Positions 34,707 to 47,800 of a stretch of DNA of 64,000 nt are shown piece by piece. Position 1 is the first letter of the stretch, and every line of letters starts with the position of its first letter. The stretch lies in assembly GCA_039545295.1 (NCBI GenBank), contig BCIK01000015.1:310001-374000 (forward strand), given 5' to 3'. The notes beneath the pieces were generated by a model that ran no database searches, was not told the origin of the DNA, and saw only the letters and a list, made by a program, of their open reading frames with translations. The translations under genes and the position numbers were made by a program. Source of the DNA: Udeniomyces pyricola. Lineage: Eukaryota; Basidiomycota; Tremellomycetes; Cystofilobasidiales; Mrakiaceae.

Positions 34707-36958
34707 TCACCTCCCTCTCGAATAGACCCACTCGACCCATTCCCCTTGATCACCCCCCGCTTTCCCTCCTTTACTCCCACCGGCCGAGACTTTGCCCTTG
34801 TCTTTCCCCGACCCGTCCATCGTCGATCCCATCCCACTTCGCTCCTTGACGACCCTGCCAAACTTACCGATCAACCGATCAACCCCTTTGGTATCGACGG
34901 CGAGCTCTCGAAGGAACGGTCGGAGTTCCGATAGGCGCCATCGAGCACGTGTGAGGAAGAGGTGGGCGAATAAGGGGGCGGGATCGTCCGGGTTGAGGAG
35001 GGGAGCGGGGGTGTAGGGCGTGATGAGGAGGGGAGGCGTCGTGAGACGGGAGGGATTGGGAGCGGCGTCGAGAAGGTAGTGACCCTATGGACGAGGAGGG
35101 AGGGGGCAGGAATTGGGTTACGTGGATGAAAGAGAAAAGACGAGACGTGTACAACACACAAGCAGGTAAGAAAAGGCGACCCATCGGTTTCAGCTGGATC
35201 TCAAAGGGAACAGTGTAGGCGAAAGGACGGCGCGCGCAGCCCACATCGCAACCCTCGACGGAACCAACAACGAACGAACGAACACGCAAGTCAGAGAAAC
35301 GTTTGACTCACGCCCAACGCTTCCAACTCGATCAACTCGACCCATTCATCGCCTACTTTATCCCCCCAAGCCGCCATGAACTCATCCAACCCTACTGCAT
35401 CCCCCATCGACTCCTCATCGTACTTGGCCAACAAACCCCTTCCGATCTCTCTCACGACGATCTTGGGACGTTCGAGTTTCCAAACCGATGTCGTTGGGTC
35501 GTCGGCGTGGGTGATGATCGAACCGAAGAGCTGGAGGACGGCTTGAGCGAGAGGGGAGGCGATGGCGTGTTCGGAGAGAGAGGCAAGCATCGGTCCGAGA
35601 GGGGCTGTGGTAGGAGGGGTTGACATGCTCGTCGAGTGGAGGATTAGGAAGGAGAGGATGAGGGAGAGAAGTGGCATCAGATGGATCGAGGGAAGGTAGA
35701 CAAGTTTGCCTGGATGAAGGAGAGGTGAGATAGCGGGGTAGTCGGGGCGGCATGCAAAACACCAGAGAGACGATTAGTATCAGAAGCCAGAGAATGAGAA
35801 GACATGCGGAGAAAGGATGTGGCGGAGCACGATGAAGGGCAGACATCATCGAGAAGGGGAAAGAAACCGAACATCAGGTTGGGTGGTATTCAAAGGTCAG
35901 AGAGTAAAAGGTAAACTCAAGTACAACAAAATGATATAGTGGGAAATCAGAGACGAAAACGACTTGCCATCGAGCTCAATGACGTTGCGTTCTTTGAGAC
36001 CTTGACGAAGCTCCTCATCGCTCGCTTGGATGATAGATTCCAGGTGGGGGAGTGTCCATTTCGTTCGTTTCTTCTGAAGAATACAGAGAGTATTCGCGTG
36101 GTATGCAAACAGAAGCAGCCGTCACACAGGTGGACATGACCGAGCTTTGAGATCTCGCTTAGACCCGACTTTTTTTATGCTGACAGGACGGAGACAGGAC
36201 GTACAGGTCTTTCCTCGTCGTTCTCCTTATCGGCCTCCATGCCAAGCCATCTCTGCTCCCTCAAGACGTCTTCGATCCTATCTAACCTCGGCATGCACGT
36301 CGTCATTTCCATCAACTCGTGGAGCGTCTCGGCGTATTCTAATCGATTAGGTCCATCGTCGTCGTCGGTCTCCTCGTCGTTGTCGTCGTCATGGGTTGAA
36401 GGACTGGTAGGGTCGAAGCGTCGTTTGAGTGAGGATTTTTGAAGGAGGACGAGTTCGTTGGAGATTTGGACAGTTCGGAGAGAGTAAGTCCGAGAAGACG
36501 TGCAGATGACAGCGGGGTCTGTTGGTCGGCCTTTGATGGTGAGGCTGAAGGTGGATGGTCAGTAGCGAAAGGAGCGGATGGATGAGTGGAGAAGATTGAA
36601 TGAGGCCGGAAATGTAAAGCAAGTGTTTTCAAAAGGGTGCAAGTGGGTCAGTCGATGAACCCAAGAAAGAGAGTCAGAGAACGGATATCCAGACCGAAGA
36701 GATCGAGAAGAAGCGAGTAGAATCTCAGTCAGCAATCCACGACGCGTTACTCCGATTCAATCTTTTTTTTTTTTCTTTCTTTGACGCCCCTTGTTGTTTG
36801 TCAAGCGTTTCTGTTTGCTGTACAAAGTGAATGAGAGGGACTGACGAAAGAGGATTCTCTTGCGTCCCTTGCTCGATGAGGGCGAGCATTTCTGGGGGCA
36901 GCTCGAGAAGGATGTGGCCTGACGCGGTCGAAGACGGGGGGTTCTGTGGGGCGGCCAT
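34707..36958 (-). CDS. DCC1: DCC1, sister-chromatid cohesion subunit of the Ctf18 clamp loader
   Basis: Minus-strand exons 36958-36846 (or from in-frame ATG 37009), 36544-36205, about 36072-35968, 35709-35312, 35084-34707. Dcc1, with Ctf8, forms the Ctf18-RFC clamp loader that helps load PCNA and establish cohesion. Seen: N-terminal HILLELPPEMLALIEQG, KGRPTDPAVICTSSRTYSL, LVLLQKSSLKRRFDP, a helical ESIIQASDEELRQGLKERNV region, and winged-helix parts ending GEWVEWVYSRGR. The phase between exons 2 and 3 is off by one with the visible sites, so either a microexon or a base error sits at 36073-36204; I leave it open. The intron after exon 3 appears to be GC-AG (GATG|GCAAGT). Identification rests on the order of these family blocks. 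Confidence 0.78.
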
Positions 36959-37350
36959 GGTGGGATGGCGGCGAGGATAGGAGATGGCAATAGTCGGGGG
37001 TGGGACCATGATGAAGGGCTCTGCAGGTTGATCGCAAGTAGGGGGTGAATCCAGCTAGTATGGCTAGTGTAGGGCGGGTCTGGAGGGATGGATAGGACAG
37101 TATTACGGTGGATAGGATATGTGATGACGGATGATATGATCAAGTTGCGGTACGTCCAAGGCGGTGCTGGCGCGACCTCCGGGCTGTGTTGGGGGACCCG
37201 CGGTTTCCTGACCTGCGTTTGGACAAACGACCCCACATCTCGCCATCTCCCACTTGCCAGTCTTTTCACTTGATCATCACCCTCCCACTCATCACCTTGC
37301 CAATCCATCCCACTCCCTCCGTCACCCTGTCGTCCGGTTACCCCCTCACC
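36959..37350. promoter_or_regulatory. Divergent promoter region (DCC1 / ENV7-like kinase)
   Basis: 392 bases between starts pointing apart (fewer if DCC1 starts at 37009). No specific site recognised. Confidence 0.45.
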
Positions 37351-39388
37351 ATGTCCGAAAACTTTGCCATCTTTCTCGACAGAGCCAAGGTGGGCGCCTC
37401 CTCTGCTTTCGAATTCGAAAAGCCAACTGCGGCGGTAGAAACGACCTTGCATCCATTACATCCATCCATCAACCCATCCATACTCACACCCTCTCCTTGC
37501 CCATCCAACCATCCCCAGTTTTACATCACAGATCTCTCCTCCTCACTTCTGTCTACGCTCTGTCGGCCTTCCTCAGAGCTCAAGGTTCGGCATTCTCTCA
37601 ACGCCTCCCATCTCTATGCTTCCAACCAACCCCTGTTCCTGACGCGTCCTCCTTCTCACCCAAACAGATCAATGGCCGAACTTTTACCCTCAATACTCTC
37701 CTCGGCGAAGGCGCTTTCTCCTTCGTTTACCTCTGCACTGACACTTCCTCCGGTCGACAATTTGCGCTCAAGAAGATCCGGTGCCCAAACTCGGAATCGC
37801 TCCGGTTGGCCCAAGCGGAGATTGAAGCCTACCGACGGTTCAAGAGCGATCATATCATCAAAGGTTGGTTTCCCGTGTCATTGAGGCCTCAACGAGGTCT
37901 CTCAACGATAGTGTTGAGCAAGGTTGGGAGACCCATTAGTAGCACGTAACTGTAAACCTGAATTATCTTAATGACGGAATCTTTGATGCCCCCCCCCCCC
38001 CCCCTTTCTTGCCTTCCCCCGCCTTCCGCAGTGCTCGATTCCGCCGTTGTCCAAGACGACTCGGGTGAGGGAAAGATTGTCTGGGTGTTCTTGCCCTACT
38101 ATGAGGTTGGTCGCCGTCTTCACTTGGATGCATCTCCGTTGCCAACCCGTGACATGCTGCTGACGCGTATCGTTTGACGTTGCTCTCTGTGGTCAGCGGG
38201 GAAACCTGCAAGATCTCATCACTCGATCCCTCCTGTCGTCCCCTCCCACGTTCCCTCCCGAACGTCAACTCGTCCGACTCTTCCACGGTACTTGCTTGGC
38301 CGTCCAAGCGATGCACACCTTCAAACCCCAGGGCGGCTCTTCGTCTGCTTCGCAGCAGCAACAGCAGTACCCTCCAACGACTGGTCAATTCACGCGGACG
38401 GAAGAGATGGAGATGGGCGGCTTGGGCATCGATGACGATGGAGGCGAGAGTGGTGAGGGTAGAGGCCTTTTGGGTGGAGGTGAGGTCATGTTTGATGTTG
38501 GAAGTGATGACGAAGAGGAGAATGGCAAGGGCAAGGGAAAGGAGGTCTTGCGAAAAGGAGAGGAAAGAGCCAAGGCTTCTGTCGGCGCAGCGTCGAGTTC
38601 CTCAGGGGAAGGCATCGTTCCGTATGCTCATAGGGATATCAAACCAGCGTGAGTGAATGATGTTGGAATTGGGATGGAGTTTCGCAGATAGCCTCTAACA
38701 TCCCCCCCCCCCCTTCCTCCTTCCTCCCTCCCTCGCCGCAGCAACGTGATGCTTGCCCAGGACGGCATCACCCCTATCCTCATGGATCTGGGATCCTGCA
38801 TCCCCGCTCGAATACCCATCAAGACTCGAAATGAAGCCCTTGTTCAGCAGGTTTGTTTTCTTGTGCTTTTCTCGAAAGATGGAGACGTTTTGTTCTCTCT
38901 CGTTCTCCTCAGCCTTGGCCTAACTTGTTTGCTTTGTCATCTGGTGCTGATATAAATTTCTTCCTATCCTCCAATCCCCTCCTTCTCCGGTTCTCCTTCC
39001 AAAGGATATCGCCGCCGAACACTCTTCCATGCCTTTCCGTGCGCCCGAACTCTTTGACGTCCGCACGAACCAAACCCTGACGGAAGCCTGCGATATCTGG
39101 TCCCTCGGTTGCACGCTCTTTGCACTAGCGTACTCGCATACGCCCTTTGAGCCGTCGCCTCATCTGTACCCGGGCAATTACGCGAGTACGGCCGCGGGAG
39201 GAAGTATTGCGATGGCTGTCGCGAGTGGGAGTTATAAGCACCCTCCAAAGAGCCCGTACAGCGAGGCGTTTAAGGGGCTGATGGACGCGTGCTTGAAGGT
39301 GGATCCCGCGAAAAGGTTGGGGATTCAAGAGGTTATTGAGAGGTGTGAGGCGTTGATGAGGGAAGGTGGGGGGGAGGAGCTGGCTTAG
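37351..39388 (+). CDS. STK16/ENV7-type serine/threonine kinase
   Basis: Exons 37351-37434, 37519-37584, 37668-37863, 38032-38105, 38197-38648, 38742-38850, 39005-39388; phases close, 454 residues. This family of small, lipid-anchored kinases acts at Golgi (STK16) or vacuole (yeast Env7, in membrane fusion control). Seen: glycine-rich loop LGEGAFSFVY, ATP lysine in FALKKI, PYYERGNLQDLI, catalytic HRDIKPANVML, DLGS in place of DFG (typical of this family), and the activation segment EHSSMPFRAPELFD, then CDIWSLGCTLFALAYSHTPFE. An insert of about 100 residues, Gln/Glu/Asp-rich, sits between the C-lobe helix VQAMH and HRD. The end of exon 1 is ambiguous between two in-phase donors (37389 or 37434). 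Introns 3 and 5 contain long C runs. Confidence 0.92.
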
Positions 39389-39688
39389 TTGGTCGATGGA
39401 TTGGCTGTGGGTATACTACAGTAGATGTGAATATATATATACTGTATACATACTATATACAATGCATGTGCATTTGATAGGCTGAACGAATTGTATGTAT
39501 ACAAATCAATTCTTGCCTCATGACGATATATATATATATATGGGTTTGTATGGGTTTGCCCGGAATCATGCACAGTATACATACTTCGCGACTGCTGCTA
39601 GTCGTTTCTCCCTTTTGATCTTGCATTCAACACACACTCACCCCCGTCCATCGACCCATCCCCCTCCCTCCCTTCCCCTCCTGCAACG
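39389..39688. other. Spacer with TA microsatellites
   Basis: 300 bases between the kinase and the API5-like gene, with TA repeats near 39431-39440 and 39527-39541. No gene seen; the distal half is pyrimidine-rich and is probably the promoter and leader of the API5-like gene. Confidence 0.5.
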
Positions 39689-42600
39689 ATGGAGTCATCC
39701 CTCCATCATGTCCACACACTCATCCAACAGTGTAAATCTCCTCACGTACGCATCCATCCCTCTATCAATTCCGACCCTTCACCCAACTTCCGACTCCCAC
39801 CCACTCACGCGCTTTCCGTCTCCTCCTTTCCCCTGTCGCGTCCTGATCCAATCTAGCCTCTCGAAACACGCGAACGCGCATATGAGACCCTCATCGACCT
39901 CGCTTCCTCACCCGAGTCTTCGGTCCAAGTCAAGATGACTGTAGGCGAGAACATCCCAAAAGGCTTCTTAGATGTTCGTCGCGGTCTCATCTCTTTCCCA
40001 TAACATTCTCTCCCTTCCTTAAGCCGCCCGGGCGCGTGCGTTTGCTGTAGACAAACTCTCCGTTTCCTTTCTTGCTATTCTCGTTGCTTTAATACGCTGA
40101 GTGAGATCAGGCTCAGATGCCATGGGAATCTGACTGACTGACTAACTGACCTCTCACTTCGTGTTAACGGGGTTTTTGGGATTTTCTCAACAGTTTCCTC
40201 ACCTCCAAGAGCGAGCTGTAGATGCGGTGTACGATATCTGCGAGGATGCCAGTGCAGATGTACGTCTTTCTCCTTCATCCTCAGTTTCTCGTTCTTGCTG
40301 AGCCAGATCCCTCTCTCCGTCGTCATCCTTAACGACCTGGGACTGATGGAGAAGTCACGTTCTCTTGGTTGTGCGGGATGTATTGTGGTGATAGGTGCGA
40401 ATGACAGGATACAGGACATTTGAACAGATCTCTCGCGTCGCGCCGTCGTGGGTCAAACGGAACACCGACGTCTTGATCCAGCTCCTTCAAATAGGTCAGT
40501 CTGTCAACACGTCAGATCATTTATTGGTTGTTTTTTTTTTTTGAAGCCAAGACCAAGCCCTAGAAACATCCTACTCATCCTTCTCGTCACGCTCCTTCCT
40601 TTTTTTTTTCGTCCCGACCATTGATCCAAATCAGATTCGCCTGTTGAAATCGCCCTCATCCGAGAGCTTCTCGTCCGTCACATCTCCATTGCCCCCCTCG
40701 CGACGCTCGAAGTCATCACCGACGTCTTGCAAGACACCAACGTCGCCGACCAACACAAGGCCATCCTGTTAGATACCTTGCTTGTGGAAGGTGAGAGTTG
40801 GCGGGTCGACGTCTCGGAGGATGATGACCGTGCGGTGTTGGCGCAGTCGGATGGAAGGGAAAAGGAAGAGGTTGGGGTTCTTAGGTCGGCGTTGATCGCG
40901 GTGAGTTCTGAGCCGTCTCGTTTGAGATACTGGATATGAGGATGGAGGTTAGGCATGGGGCATCCAGAGCTGACGCGTTCATGTCTCCCGGTTATCTGCT
41001 ACCCCTTCCTTTTCTCTCTCTCTTTCTCTTTGTGGCTCTTTGGCTTCGTTCTCTCCAGATCCTGTCGGCCTCTTCTTGTCCTTCAACACTTCGCCTTCCC
41101 ATCCTCTCTCTACTCGTTGGCCTTCCACTTCCCCTCTCCTCCTCTCCTACCTCTACCACCTCTCTGGCCTTGAGACGCGTCCACCTTACCCAACTTCTCC
41201 TGCTACTCCCACCCACGTCTGCTTCACTCACCCTCGTCTCTCACCATGCATCCGAAGCCGATCCCCGGGCGCTGGTCAGGTTCTGGTTCGAATCGGCTAG
41301 CCGCGGGGAGGGAACCAGCCAGATGTGGAAGGGTAAATCAGGGGAGGAGAGAGTCGTCTTGGGATGGGTCGAGAGGTGGTTAGAGGTCGAGAAGCAGAAA
41401 CTGGGCGTTTATGGGAGAAAGGAAACGGCTGGAGAATTGTATGATGATGAGGAAGGAAAGAGACGCTGGATAGAGGTCGAAAGAGGGATCGTAGAGAGGG
41501 TAGGGCGAAGATGCGTGGTCAGTTGGTTTTTAAGCGACGTGTTGAAAGGGGGGGGGTGAAATGACGCGTAGATAGGGTTGTGTTCCTGATGCTGACCTTG
41601 ATCGTCTCCTTCCAACCCATGATTTCCTTTCATTTTCCCTGTCCCCTATCCCCCTACTTGGATCTTCAATCCCATTTTCTCTTGATACATCTCAGCGATC
41701 CATGCAAGTCATCAGGCAGATGTCTCAACCTACACCCCGCTCTAATGCGTTGGACTCGGCTGATCTGACTGCAGAGTTCAATCGACTGGAACCGTGGTGG
41801 TGGACGTTACTTGCCCTCGTTCAAATAGTGAGCTCTTGAAACTTGTCGACATCCCACCCCTCTTGTGCCTTTTGTCTTTTGTCCTTTACCTCTTGGAAAC
41901 GTGTTTTCCAAGGGGAGATCGACCGATCAGAACAGAACGCGACTTGACCGCGCGTCGGTGGTGGCAAAACTGGGTTCTGGAATAACCTCTCTTTCGCACA
42001 CTCTCCCTTGCCCATCTGTTCTCCCTTTTGTTTTCCTCCTGATCCTTGTTGTCTTACATACCTGCTTTTTTTTTTTACGTGTTTTGATTTGGGTTTCCTT
42101 TTAGCCGAGTGTGGATCGAAAGTTTCTGTTCCCTGGATCCTTGTTTCAGGAGCAGGCGGTTCGAGAAGGCTTTGGGTCGATGCTCGTTCCTGACGAGATC
42201 GTCGCGCAGCACTGGGTGGTGTCGCAGTTGATCGAGGTAAGAACGGGTTGCTCGTTTCGCTCGAGTCCGACTTGGGGACACTGGAATGTTCTCTTTCTAA
42301 CTTTCGTCTTTCACTTTTATCTGCTTGCCCTCCTTCCTCCCAACGTAGTACTTCTCCGACACTCGAAACCTTACCCAACGCCCTGTTCGCTTGCCCTCAC
42401 GCTCCTTCCCGCCCTCTTGGATCCAGCCCTCTCACCCTAATCCAGCTCAGGCTCAACGGCCTTTGATTTCCCGTCTTTCATCGACTTTGGCGGCCCAGAA
42501 GCCAGCATTGATTGATCGAGGCTTGCCGCCTCATTTACAAGCACCTCCTACGGGGACACCCCCGATCTCGACGGCGCTTCGTCAGGATTCCCTTCCCTCA

Positions 42601-44163
42601 CGCGTCTCTACTCCAAGGGATCGCTTGCCACCTGGCTCCTCCTCTGTTCCTCCTCCCTCCTCCTCTACCGCATTCTCTCATGCCAGCCTTCCTCCACCGC
42701 CGTCGTCTAGGCCGCTACCAGCCCGCCGTCCTATCATCTCTACCCCAGATGAAGTGATGCTGGCGCGAAAACGCAAGTTTGGAGATTCCTCCTCGCAGAG
42801 CAGTCATCAGAGACCTAGTAATAGCAGTAGCAACAGTGACAGTGGTCTCCACACCAAGCCTTCTTCATATGCGGCAGCTGTGAGCTCCGCGGCATCCCCG
42901 AATAAATCTTTCTCTGATGTCAGCCCTGCTCCTAAACGGACGGCTTCGGGCCGATACGAACCGGTCGGTTCGTCGTCGTTGGCATCGGCGTCTTTCCCTG
43001 CTCTTCCATCGAGTCTTTCTCCTGTACCAGCAGCTGTCCCTTTCTCCTCTAACTCCATCATCACATCTTCCTCCTCTACGTTGTCGACTTCGAATTCGCT
43101 CCTGGCACGGATGAATCCGTCGCTGCCGTCTTCTAACGAGATCCCTATGCTGCCGACAGCGTTATCATCATCATCAACAGCAGCTGAACCAAGTCAGGTC
43201 TCTACATCGATACCTTCGCTCGTCCATCGAATTAGGGATCCATCTCATTCTCCTCCAACCACCTCCATCGTCAACCCTCCCCTTCCTCCTTTGTCGTCTT
43301 CTTCTTCCTCTTCTACTTCCAAGACATCTGCTCCGTTGGTCCCTAGAGTCCCAACGCCTTCATCAAACAACCACAGCAACAGCAACCCAGCCAAACCCTC
43401 AGCTTGGAAACCCTTGGTTCCTAATCCTTCTTTCTCTACCCTGACGCCCACCGCTACAACCACCACCACCGCTTCTCCATCAAAAACCACTCCAATCGTA
43501 CCCCCCATCCTGTCCACATCTTCTACACCCACCACTACCACCACCAATAATATCACCGCCACTTCTTCTGCTTCTGCTCTCGCTCCGGCCTCCACCCGTT
43601 CTAGCGCTCCGGCGGCCGACGGGAAGAAATCAGCAGCCAGAAGTGCCTCACGCGTGCCAAGGAGCTTGCTCAAGATGGCTCTTACACAGACCGTCGCTCT
43701 AGATGGGGGTGATGCTACGGGGTCATCCAAGAGGATCGTTCCCCCCGGTGGGGTCGGTGTCGGTGTCGGGGTTGGATCTGATAGTGCGCCGCCGCTGCCG
43801 ATGATGACGACGACGACGACTTTGGGAGGAGGAGAACCGAGGGGGTCGCGGATGAGTGAGGGTGAGGGTTCATTAGTCGTTCCGCTCTTGAATGGAACGA
43901 CGACGTCGGGAGGTAGAATAACAGGAGGAGGAGGAGGAAGTGGGGGTTCGGTTATCCGAGGTACTTCTAGACGGGAAGGGTTCATGCCGTATGCTCGACT
44001 TCCTCCTCCTTCTGGGGCACCGAGACAACAACAACAGCAACAACAACAACATCAACATCGGGATCGACAGCGGGTTCGTGAGAACCGAGGGGTTGGTCAG
44101 CACCAGCACCAGCAGCAGCAGGGAGCGTCGACGTCGTTGGCTGAAAGGATTAGGAAGGGGTGA
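39689..44163 (+). CDS. API5-like nuclear HEAT/ARM-repeat protein
   Basis: Exons 39689-39745, 39857-39973, 40194-40259, 40395-40494, 40635-40900, 41059-41517, 41696-41827, 42105-42236, 42349-44163; all phases close, 1047 residues. The first 600 residues are helical repeats typical of API5/AAC-11: ERAYETLIDLA, GENIPKGFLD, FPHLQERAVDAVYDICED, RMTGYRTFEQIS, DVLIQLLQIDSPVEIALIREL, then a second repeat block. API5 is a nuclear anti-apoptotic scaffold in animals and plants; its fungal role is not known to me. The last 450 residues are Ser/Pro/Thr-rich, with a possible nuclear signal (ARKRKFGD) and late poly-Gln/His runs. At 1047 residues it is twice human API5 (524). The donor at 41518 is chosen because GTCAGT recurs in this window; an in-phase alternative lies 3 nt earlier. 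Confidence 0.82.
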
Positions 44164-44881
44164 ATTGATTGATCTAGGAAGATTGAGGAGGGGTTGGAAA
44201 AAGGAGAAGGGGGGTCTATGGGATGGGAAGGGATGGAATGGGATGGGTCGAAAGATAGATAGCTGCAGTCCTTTTTTTTCTGTTACCGAACAAACATGAT
44301 ACCCCCCCACCCCCCTCCCCCCCTATTTCTAGCATAGGGAGGATCGAGGAAGCCGGCGCGAAAGAGAAAGGGGATGTTGGACGATCGAGAACATGGACGT
44401 CGAGCGACTCAAAAAGGGGAATTGCGTGATATACACATATATAGCTGATACATAAATCGTGGATTGACAAGAGAGACCAAGTCTAAAGAGACGAGAGGGA
44501 GAGAGAGATAGAAAAAGAGAGAGAACATTTAAATACTTCATCGATGATAAATACATATATTTCATGAGAGGCGGATGGATTGATTGGACTTGATGGATGC
44601 GAAGACAGCACTTCTTGACAAGGGAGCAGGAGCAGGAGCAAGGCCGACACATTAGTCGCGGCTGAATGACAAAGAAGAAAGAAAAAGAAGAAGAAAGAAA
44701 TAGGATTACAAAAGGTTGAAGGAGCCAAAAGGAGTTTACATAATAGAGACCTTCCAACTATCGTTTTATATCAAAAGTAAAGTCCTTTCATGCATCCTTA
44801 CCCCGTCAAGTCCCTAACGTACTGTACGGGTGAAACTGCTTTCAACGATCCATCCAAATTCAATCCAACCTAATCCCTAAT
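44164..44881. other. Convergent spacer (API5-like / OCRL-like)
   Basis: 718 bases with no supported gene: 3' flanks of two convergent genes, with C and G runs near 44301-44322 and GA repeats near 44500-44522. Confidence 0.55.
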
Positions 44882-47800
44882 TTAACCGTCTCGATCCAAG
44901 AAAAACCTGACAAACCGCTTTTGGCCTTCCAACGTCTCTCGATCTCCCCCTTTGACCGGTGAGAATAACACCTCCCCAAACACCGCTGCCAACTCATTCT
45001 CAGACGTCTGATCGACTTGACCGATCCGTTGCTTGAGGTACGACGAGAGGTAGAGCCACGTGTTGGACGTTTCGGGTGGGAACCAACCGAGGACTTCGAA
45101 CGCGGCTTTTTTGTCGGTCGCTTCGAGACAGGAAGCTCGGTAGACGTCGGGAATAGCGGGCGAAGAGAGGGAAGAGAAGAGGTCGAGGATGAGAATGGAT
45201 AGCGTCGAGGTGAGAGTGAGAGATGGGAGGGTCGGTGAAGGAAGGGGAAAGGCGACACCCGTGTCGAGGCACTGAGAAGAATGGAGAAAGGGTCAAGTTT
45301 GAGTTTGGGTTTGTCAGCTCGAACGCTTTAGTCAACGATCAGAATATGGGGCATTTCAATCGTGTACAAGAAAGTCATTGGCTACGTACGTATCGAAGAT
45401 GAGGCATGAGGCTGGCCGAGCCCGGTCGAAGAAAGAGTCGTTTCTAAATCCGTATGAAACATAGAAGGTTTTTTTTTTGTGTAGCAACCAACGTATCAGA
45501 GAAATGGCATCCCTGATCTTCAATATTTAATATATATATATATAAGTGGGCCAAAGGGGATGGATCAACCTACATGATCTGATCCTAGAGCGAGGAGGCT
45601 ATCGACGCATCTCCAGATTTCCCGAGGCACGCTGACGGCCTGGTCGATAGGCATCAACCGTGGTGGACCTATATCCGCCGGGGCATCCGAAGAATGATCG
45701 TTAGGTAGACGAATGGGGCCAGGTAGTCGTACGAGGAAAGCGAGCGTCGTTCCAAAAGTCGATCGTTCTGATCAGACGCCAGAAATCGGAACAGGTCGGT
45801 TCAGATGATGAACGAAGCAGAGATTTCGACGCAAAGCCATCTGAGCGTCGAGACTAACGTACCATAATTGGCGGTAAGGGTGAGAAAGATGTCTTTGCCC
45901 AGGTGTACTCTCAGAATCACGACCGCTACAGTTCGAGCAAAGCAAAAGGAGAACGATTCGAACAATCAGCTTGATTGGGACGAGTCAGATACAGTCTCAA
46001 GTATCCAGACAATCCACTACCCCTCTTACCTTCTAGCCGGCTTTCGCTCTTAGTCAACTCAAACGCGAGCTTCTTGGAATCTACCTGAACGACGACGCTG
46101 AGCGTCTCTTTGGCTCCCGGTCCGAGGGTCCCAAACGAGGGATGGATCCAAAAGGGAGAGGGACCTGATGGATCGTCTTCGCTCGTGAGGATTGAGTAGG
46201 AGGCGGATTGGGAGGAAGATGGGTTATGAACGACGATGGATTTGTGCGTCGGCCGAAGGTAGCTACAGATGGGAAAGGGTGATACCAAACAAAGACCGAA
46301 CGTCTGATGAGATCAAGGATGGAAGAAACGAAAGAGAGAAAGAAAAAGAAGAAACTGTCAAGAACAGCAGACCGTCCATATTCACCTAGTGGTTCCCAGG
46401 TCTATATGCGTGGTTGAGGCCTCAAGCGTCGGGATCGAATCGTTTTCCATGGTATCAGCCTCGCGTTCGAGCTCTCTTTGGACATGCGTCAGTTGCGGAG
46501 TGATGATCTGGACGGGAAGGCAGAATCTGCGGATGTTGCAGTTCGGTAAAGTGTTAGATTAGGGTTCATCTGAGGGCCCCTTCCGTTTCATGAACTTACG
46601 TGGCGCTGACAGGATGATGGTCGCTGGTCATGATCTCGGGATGTGAAGTGTATGAGAGTTGGCGAGGTGGCGAACCAGACAGTGACGGCTTCCAGAGAAT
46701 CCGATCGCACCTGCCAAGCAAGAAAGAGAGCCCAGGGTGAGATATCGATGCTGGATGCGTCGACCCGAAGCGTAGGTATGTATGACAAGATAAAGATCCG
46801 AGGAGAACGGTATTCAGCTCACCAGGCAGGTAACCGTTGAGGATTGTAATCTCGCTGATGACGATCGACTCCGTCCTCTGCTCCCAAATGAGTGATCTTG
46901 AAAGTAGGAGGGAACCGAATCTCTCCCTCTTCGTAGCATTTGAAGACATTGCCCGCCGCACGCTCAGAGTGGAGCTGATCGTGTGAGAGCAGCGATTGAG
47001 CCTCGTGTCGCTTGACATGCTCCCATCCAATGGCTTCGGGCAGGTCGATCCGGTCTAGCGTAATCGGGAATAAATTAACGTCGATATCTATCGAACCACC
47101 CCACGGGTGTGCGCAGGGTTCACGACAGAATCAGGTGCATACGCACAGTTCAAATCGCCGGCCCAAAAGACGGTCCCAGCGCCTGGATCGGCCAGTTCGA
47201 TCGGCCTCTGACTGCCCCCGGCTACTCTAGGCAGAAAGGAGTGAATTGAGAGCGCTTCTTCCGAGGGTACGAAGGGGAACTGAATCCTCGAAGAGATGGT
47301 CTGATAATCGGCCTGACGTTTGGCGAGCTGATCGGTGTGGGCGGCGAGATGAGAGACGACGAACGTGACCCAGGACGCGTGGATTCGCATGCGGATAGCA
47401 ACTCCAGCCTTGTTGCCCTGCAGTATTTGAATTACAAACCCACCGCAATGAGTAGAGATCAAACTGGGTGCGGAAGGATGCGCGGAAGACTGAAGACTCA
47501 CCATCAGCCCGCCTAGAGCACCGCAAGGCACGCTCGCCTTGGCTACCCCTCCAATCTCTCCCTTGTCTCGCATACCCTTCCTTGCCAGGACGACGATGAA
47601 CACTCCGACATAGAGCTCATCTCCAATCACTTCCCAGCCCTCTGAGTCCCCCTGGTGACCGTCGGTCCTGCTTTCGTGACTGTCTCTATGATGAGAAGCG
47701 TTGAGACAATCGAGGATCGCTTCGATCCATAGCTCTGCCTTTGTCAGTCTGAGTTTAGCCTCACCCGTCGTAGGTGACACCCAAGGGGCCGCTCGAGAAG

